Assembly: GCA_023245265.1 (NCBI GenBank)
Contig: JAHFKQ010000016.1
Span: 1 to 15,720 of the forward strand
From: Candidatus Collierbacteria bacterium
Lineage (GTDB): Bacteria; Patescibacteriota; Microgenomatia; UBA1400; MFAQ01
Length of the DNA: 15,720 nucleotides
Direction: 5' to 3'
Part shown: positions 12,463-15,720 of the stretch, one piece after another
How the letters are laid out: every line of letters begins with the position of its first letter
How positions within the stretch are numbered: position 1 is the stretch's first letter
Notes under the pieces: model-generated
Told to the model about the DNA's origin: nothing
Database searches by the model: none
Seen by the model: only the letters and a program-made list of their open reading frames with translations
Made by a program: the position numbers and the translations under genes

Positions 12463-12494
12463 TACAATACACGGGTACTTTCATTTTCAGGAGG
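12439..12494 (+). promoter_or_regulatory. Promoter TTGCAA-18-TACAAT and Shine-Dalgarno of the CC-protein gene
   Basis: TTGCAA at 12439-12444, an 18-base spacer, TACAAT at 12463-12468, and AGGAGG at 12489-12494 five bases before ATG 12500. AGTAC (12461-12465) and GTACT (12475-12479) form a small inverted repeat over the -10 box and likely start site. The leader is about 25 bases. Confidence 0.5.
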
Positions 12495-12499
12495 CTTCT

Positions 12500-12853
12500 A
12501 TGTGTTGTGGCAGTCCTTATCCCAACGGAATTGGTGCCCGAATCAGTGCTCTGCAGTCCGGCGACGAAATAATCATACTGAAAGGCGAAGGCACACCGCC
12601 CGTGGCCGTCGAAACCGTCACCATCGTCTGGAAAGTTGATGGCTTCTCGGCCCTTACAGCCGGGGGTACCGCTCTCAACTGTCAGAACTTGAGTGATTTG
12701 ATCCCTACCGGTCGGCGTTTTGAAACCTATCAAGTGACCGCCGAAGCTCTTCAAATTTGGGGAGAAATTCTCGCTTCCCAGAAAGAAGCCCGAGATGGGG
12801 ATGCCAAGCCAGATTGGTCCATTCCACCTGATTTTGGATACGGCCCTGAATAG
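12500..12853 (+). CDS. Soluble protein of unknown function with an N-terminal Cys-Cys pair
   Basis: The product has 117 residues and its own promoter, a strong Shine-Dalgarno and a terminator, so it is very likely real. It opens MCCGSPYPNGIGARI, with adjacent cysteines C2 and C3 and a third Cys at about 61 (ALNCQNL). There is no signal peptide or membrane helix. The middle (about 22-50) reads as alternating beta strands (DEIIILKGEG, VAVETVTIVWKVDG), and the later part has a helix (TAEALQIWGEILASQKEA, about 80-97) and ends in an acidic, proline-rich tail (WSIPPDFGYGPE). Cys-Cys at the N-terminus could bind a metal or be redox active; this is inference. I do not recognise the family. Confidence 0.7.
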   Translation: MCCGSPYPNGIGARISALQSGDEIIILKGEGTPPVAVETVTIVWKVDGFSALTAGGTALNCQNLSDLIPTGRRFETYQVTAEALQIWGEILASQKEARDGDAKPDWSIPPDFGYGPE

Positions 12854-12860
12854 TCGTTTT

Positions 12861-12887
12861 ACCCCGCTCATAGCGGGGTTTTCTTTT
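12861..12887 (+). terminator. Rho-independent terminator after the CC-protein gene
   Basis: ACCCCGCT (12861-12868), loop CAT, AGCGGGGT (12872-12879), then TTTCTTTT. The perfect 8-bp stem and T run begin seven bases after the stop codon. Confidence 0.93.
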
Positions 12888-12890
12888 ATG

Positions 12891-12899
12891 TGCTATAAT
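12891..12899 (+). promoter_or_regulatory. Extended -10 (TGC TATAAT) of the helicase gene
   Basis: TGCTATAAT at 12891-12899 is a perfect extended -10. The predicted start near 12906 gives a leader of about 100 bases before ATG 13008, the longest in the window. The terminator just upstream isolates this promoter. Confidence 0.65.
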
Positions 12900-12905
12900 A
12901 ACCCA

Positions 12906-13007
12906 TAATTGTTCTTAGGTTGGGCTGTTAGCCCTGAGGTAGACTCCACTTCGATTGTCTAGCTTTTAATTTCCAGAGGACAATCGGGGAACTCCCCACA
13001 AAAATAT
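12906..13007 (+). promoter_or_regulatory. Structured 5' leader of the DEAD-box helicase mRNA
   Basis: Three hairpins can be drawn: GGGCT-GTT-AGCCC (12922-12934); CGATTGTC (12952-12959) with GACAATCG (12979-12986) around a 19-base loop; and GGGG-AACT-CCCC (12986-12997) directly before the start region. The second and third share G12986 and compete at that point. No Shine-Dalgarno precedes ATG 13008; the last ten bases are ACAAAAATAT-like and unstructured. The arrangement suggests post-transcriptional control, possibly by the helicase itself or by temperature. No known riboswitch class is recognised. Confidence 0.45.
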
Positions 13008-14195
13008 ATGTTTAATTCACGCCCTTCCTATGGTCGTAGACCTTCTAACGGTGGCTACCGACCGGCCGGTAATTTTCAGAAGCGCAATCGCTTCATGCCC
13101 AAATCTCTTGATTCGAGAATGTATATTGCTGCCGCGACCCCGGTTACGGAGCAGGAAGCCATCATTAGACACGCTTTTACCGATTTTGACTTTCACCCTC
13201 AGGTTCATACCAACCTGGTGGCTCGAGGCATGGTCACTCCGACTCAGATCCAAGACCAAGCTTTAGAACACGCCTTAGCCGGCAAAGATCTTATTGGTTT
13301 GGCTGATACCGGAACCGGTAAAACCGCCACTTTCGCTCTGCCCATTATTCAGAAACTTTTGGCCAATCCTCACGAAACCTGTTTAATTGTGGCTCCTACT
13401 CGAGAACTGGCTGTTCAAATTCGGGATGAAATTCGTGGCTTGGCGCAAAACCTGCCTATTTACTCGTGTGTTTTGATTGGTGGTTCCGATATCCGTCGCC
13501 AACTGGAAGATCTCCGTCGCCGTCCTCATATTTATATCGGTACTCCCGGTAGACTGCGGGACTTGTATAACCGTCGGGCTTTAAACTTGGAATTTACCCG
13601 TACCGTCGTTCTTGATGAAGTCGACCGCATGCTTGACATGGGTTTCATCAAAGAAATTACCGAACTTATGGGATTCTTACCTAAAGAGAGACAGACCTTA
13701 CTCTTCTCGGCTACTCTAGACCAAAAAGTCGAAGATATTGCCCGTCGTTTCCTTACTAACCCTCTCAAAATTTCGGTCAAGAACGCGGCCACTTCTCACA
13801 ATGTCGATCAGAATATTATCCGTACCCACGGAAACAAGATGGAAGTTTTGACCGATCTCCTGCGTAAGCAAGAGTTCAAAAAAGTCTTGGTTTTTGGCCG
13901 GACTAAGTTCGGTGTCGAAAAGATTTCCGTCACCCTGCAAAAAGCCGGCTTCCCCGCCGATGCCATTCATGGTGATAAGCGTCAAAATCAACGCGAGAAT
14001 GTCTTGCGTAAATTCAAGACTAATCAGATTAGTATCCTCATTGCGACCGATGTGGCCGCCAGAGGTATTGATGTTAAGGATATTTCTCATGTGATCAACT
14101 ACGATGAGCCCGGTACTTTTGAAGATTACACTCACCGTGTCGGTCGTACCGGACGCGCCGGCAAAACCGGAGTGGCGATCACTTTTGTAGAATAA
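13008..14195 (+). CDS. DEAD-box family ATP-dependent RNA helicase (DEVD variant)
   Basis: The product has 395 residues. An N-terminal basic tail (1-35) is rich in Arg, Gly, Ser and Tyr (RPSYGRRPSNGGYRP), a likely RNA-binding extension, and the core follows. The Q motif ends 'GMVTPTQIQ' (74-82). Motif I is ADTGTGKT (99-106), Ia PTRELA (130-135), GG at 158-159, Ib TPGR (179-182), II DEVD (203-206), III SAT (234-236), IV region 'VLVFGRT' (293-299), V ATDVAARGID (346-355) and VI HRVGRTGRAG (376-385). Motif II reads DEVD rather than DEAD; the catalytic Asp and Glu are kept, so activity is expected. Such helicases unwind short RNA duplexes in ribosome assembly, decay or cold adaptation. It stops ten residues after motif VI and lacks the usual C-terminal tail, the tail being at the front instead. 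It has an isolated promoter with a structured leader. Confidence 0.95.
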   Translation: MFNSRPSYGRRPSNGGYRPAGNFQKRNRFMPKSLDSRMYIAAATPVTEQEAIIRHAFTDFDFHPQVHTNLVARGMVTPTQIQDQALEHALAGKDLIGLADTGTGKTATFALPIIQKLLANPHETCLIVAPTRELAVQIRDEIRGLAQNLPIYSCVLIGGSDIRRQLEDLRRRPHIYIGTPGRLRDLYNRRALNLEFTRTVVLDEVDRMLDMGFIKEITELMGFLPKERQTLLFSATLDQKVEDIARRFLTNPLKISVKNAATSHNVDQNIIRTHGNKMEVLTDLLRKQEFKKVLVFGRTKFGVEKISVTLQKAGFPADAIHGDKRQNQRENVLRKFKTNQISILIATDVAARGIDVKDISHVINYDEPGTFEDYTHRVGRTGRAGKTGVAITFVE

Positions 14196-14210
14196 TTTCG
14201 AAAAAATAGC

Positions 14211-14236
14211 TATAGTTATGTTTGTTACATAACTAT
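14211..14236 (+). promoter_or_regulatory. 10-bp palindrome across a -10-like box and the ATPase start codon
   Basis: ATAGTTATGT (14212-14221), spacer TTGTT, ACATAACTAT (14227-14236) form a perfect 10-bp inverted repeat. The right arm includes the first two bases of ATG 14235. TATAGT (14211-14216), a possible -10 box, overlaps the left arm. No T run follows, so it is not a terminator for the helicase. It fits either an operator or an RNA hairpin hiding the start codon. Confidence 0.5.
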
Positions 14237-15720
14237 GAAATTTGACGGTCTAACCAATTCGGAAATTTCTACCAGGCGCCTAAAATTTGGCCCAAATATC
14301 TTACCCGAGGAAAAATCATTTGGAGTTCTCGGTATTCTTTTTGACCAATTCAAGAGTCCGCTCATCTACATCATGTTTGGAGTTCTGGCGATTTCCTACT
14401 ACTTTCATGAGTATTTGGATATGGGCTTAATTACCCTTATTGTTTTACTGGATGTCACCATGGGATTTTTCCAAGAATATGGTGCTCAAAAAACTCTTTC
14501 GGCCTTAAGACAAATTGTTAAACCAACTGCCGAAGTTATCCGAAATGGCATAAGAACTATCATCGATGCCTCCGAATTAGTTCCCGGTGATTTGGTGCTC
14601 TTGGGTTCCGGGAATAATATTCCTGCCGATGGTAAGCTCTTGGAGGCCGTCGACATCTTGGTAAACGAGGCCATTCTCACCGGCGAGGAAGAGCCTATTA
14701 TGAAGTCTCTCCAAGATGATCGGAACCATTTATTTATGGGCACCACTGTTCTCTCCGGTCGGGGCACCATGGAGGTTCAGTTTATCGGTCAGCAAACCGA
14801 AATCGGTAAAATCGGTAAAAGTCTAAAGACCATTGTGGACAAGCCCACTCCCTTGCAAAGTAAACTTGAAGTTTTTTCCCGTACCTTAGTCCTCCTAATT
14901 ATTGGCATCTCGGTCTTAATTTTTCTGATCGGCCTTTCTTATGAGCAAGATATTTGGCATATGCTCCGCTTTGCCATTATTCTGTCGGTCGCGGCCATTC
15001 CTGAGGGACTGCCGATCGCCGTCACAGTTATTCTCTCCATCGGCGTGCGGCGCATTTTAAAGAAGAATGGTTTAGTCAAAAAATTGTTATCGATCGAAAC
15101 CCTTGGTGCTACTTCAGTTATCTGTACGGACAAAACCGGCACCTTAACCGAAGGGGTGATGCAGGTCGTCCGCACCAATCTCAAAAATCACCGGCAAGCT
15201 ATCAAGGGACTGGCAATCTTAAATACCCAAAGAACCAGCTTGGAAATTGCCTTGTGGAAATATCTCAAAAAAGAACTGGGTTACGACCCCCAGATCTTTG
15301 TCGATAAAGTTGAGTTACTTCACGAAGAAGCTTTTGAAAGTGATAAAAAATACGCCAAAGCTATCGCCAAGCTTGGTGGAAAAACCTTCGCCTATGTTAT
15401 CGGAGCTCCGGAAGTGATCTTAAATTTTTGCAATCTCAGCAAAAAGTCTAAGGCTACCATAATTTCCGAATTTGAAACTTGGGCCCGATCCGGCTTACGA
15501 GTCGTTGGCCTTTGCGAAAAACTCGGGTCCACCGGACATTCCAACACCGGTTATTCTTGGACCGGTCTTATCGGGGTCAAAGACCCTGTTCGCAAAACTG
15601 TTTCCGAATCGATCGCCAAGGCACAAGCCGTCGGCATCAGTATCAAAATTGTGACCGGGGATTATCTTCACACTGCGCTTAGAGTTGCCAGAGAAGTGGG
15701 ACTGGTTGTCCCTCCGGACG
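14235..15720 (+). CDS. P-type cation ATPase, P2 (Ca2+-type-like) subfamily (3' partial)
   Basis: There are 495 codons up to the window end, without a stop. The N-terminus 'LTNSEISTRRLKFGPNILPEE' (6-26) is the cation-ATPase N-terminal domain. Helices M1/M2 lie about 41-80. The actuator domain has 'ASELVPGDLV' (112-121), 'IPADGKL' (129-135) and TGEE (149-152) in place of the usual TGES. M3/M4 lie at about 217-272, with PEGLP (256-260), the metal-site signature of P2 pumps. The phosphorylation motif is ICTDKTGTLT, with D299. The nucleotide-binding domain is short, with 'AFESDKK' (366-372) and 'VIGAPE' (388-393), where the usual Lys of KGAPE is Ile. Then 'GVKDPVR' (447-453) and TGDY (474-477). 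Members pump Ca2+ or other cations out of the cytoplasm. The start has no Shine-Dalgarno and lies in a palindrome. The remaining half, with M5-M10, is outside the window. Confidence 0.93.
   Translation, partial: MKFDGLTNSEISTRRLKFGPNILPEEKSFGVLGILFDQFKSPLIYIMFGVLAISYYFHEYLDMGLITLIVLLDVTMGFFQEYGAQKTLSALRQIVKPTAEVIRNGIRTIIDASELVPGDLVLLGSGNNIPADGKLLEAVDILVNEAILTGEEEPIMKSLQDDRNHLFMGTTVLSGRGTMEVQFIGQQTEIGKIGKSLKTIVDKPTPLQSKLEVFSRTLVLLIIGISVLIFLIGLSYEQDIWHMLRFAIILSVAAIPEGLPIAVTVILSIGVRRILKKNGLVKKLLSIETLGATSVICTDKTGTLTEGVMQVVRTNLKNHRQAIKGLAILNTQRTSLEIALWKYLKKELGYDPQIFVDKVELLHEEAFESDKKYAKAIAKLGGKTFAYVIGAPEVILNFCNLSKKSKATIISEFETWARSGLRVVGLCEKLGSTGHSNTGYSWTGLIGVKDPVRKTVSESIAKAQAVGISIKIVTGDYLHTALRVAREVGLVVPPD

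Noticed and set aside
1..15720. CRISPR array, rRNA genes or insertion sequences
   Set aside because: No regularly spaced long repeats, no rRNA-like conserved stretches, and no transposase frame or terminal inverted repeats were seen on either strand.

Overview
The window looks like chromosomal sequence from a Candidate Phyla Radiation (Patescibacteria) bacterium, probably of the Microgenomates side. This is an inference from gene content and style, not from a database match. The clues are compact genes with short or overlapping junctions, a HolA clamp-loader subunit much shorter than usual (228 residues), tRNA genes without an encoded CCA end, many small membrane proteins of unknown role, and an island-free housekeeping core (ruvC, ruvA-ruvB, holA).

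Layout. 1-630 (+): the end of a probable DipZ-like redox protein, then a small four-helix membrane protein. 621-3291 (-): an ABC-F ATPase and a TetA-type MFS exporter. 3338-5373 (+): an AlkA-like DNA glycosylase, a small unknown acidic protein and a membrane-anchored phospholipase-D-fold protein, closed by a terminator. 5408-6722 (+): an AT-rich cassette of small genes, namely a ribbon-helix-helix regulator, a YggT-like protein, a GlsB/YeaQ-like protein and a DUF3096-like protein. 6731-6846: a GC-rich structured block with tRNA-arm-like repeats, unexplained. 6859-7042 (-): tRNA-Lys and tRNA-Glu with a two-way terminator. 7108-7960 (-): a CPBP intramembrane protease. 8089-8559 (+): ruvC. 8562-8991 (-): a holin-IV-like membrane protein. 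9113-12462 (+): ruvA-ruvB, a secreted TIM-barrel glycosidase-like protein, and holA. 12500-12853 (+): an unknown CC-protein. 13008-14195 (+): a DEAD-box RNA helicase with a structured leader. 14235-15720 (+): the first 495 codons of a P2-type cation ATPase, cut by the window end.

How it works together. RuvA, RuvB and RuvC are the full Holliday-junction branch-migration and resolution set, split by one convergent membrane gene; HolA and the AlkA-like glycosylase add replication and base-excision repair. The remaining genes are mostly envelope functions: exporter, cation pump, protease, secreted hydrolase, surface PLD, and stress-type membrane peptides.

The most general signal is promoter architecture. 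At six genes a -10 box is followed by exactly six bases and then the start codon, with no Shine-Dalgarno sequence, which is the geometry expected for leaderless mRNAs. Other genes in the same window have GGAGG sites and true leaders, so two initiation modes seem to coexist. Specific regulatory candidates are the tandem repeats in the ribbon-helix-helix promoter, the roughly 100-base structured leader of the helicase, and a 10-bp palindrome running into the start codon of the ATPase. I do not see a clear new multi-gene defence or mobile system.
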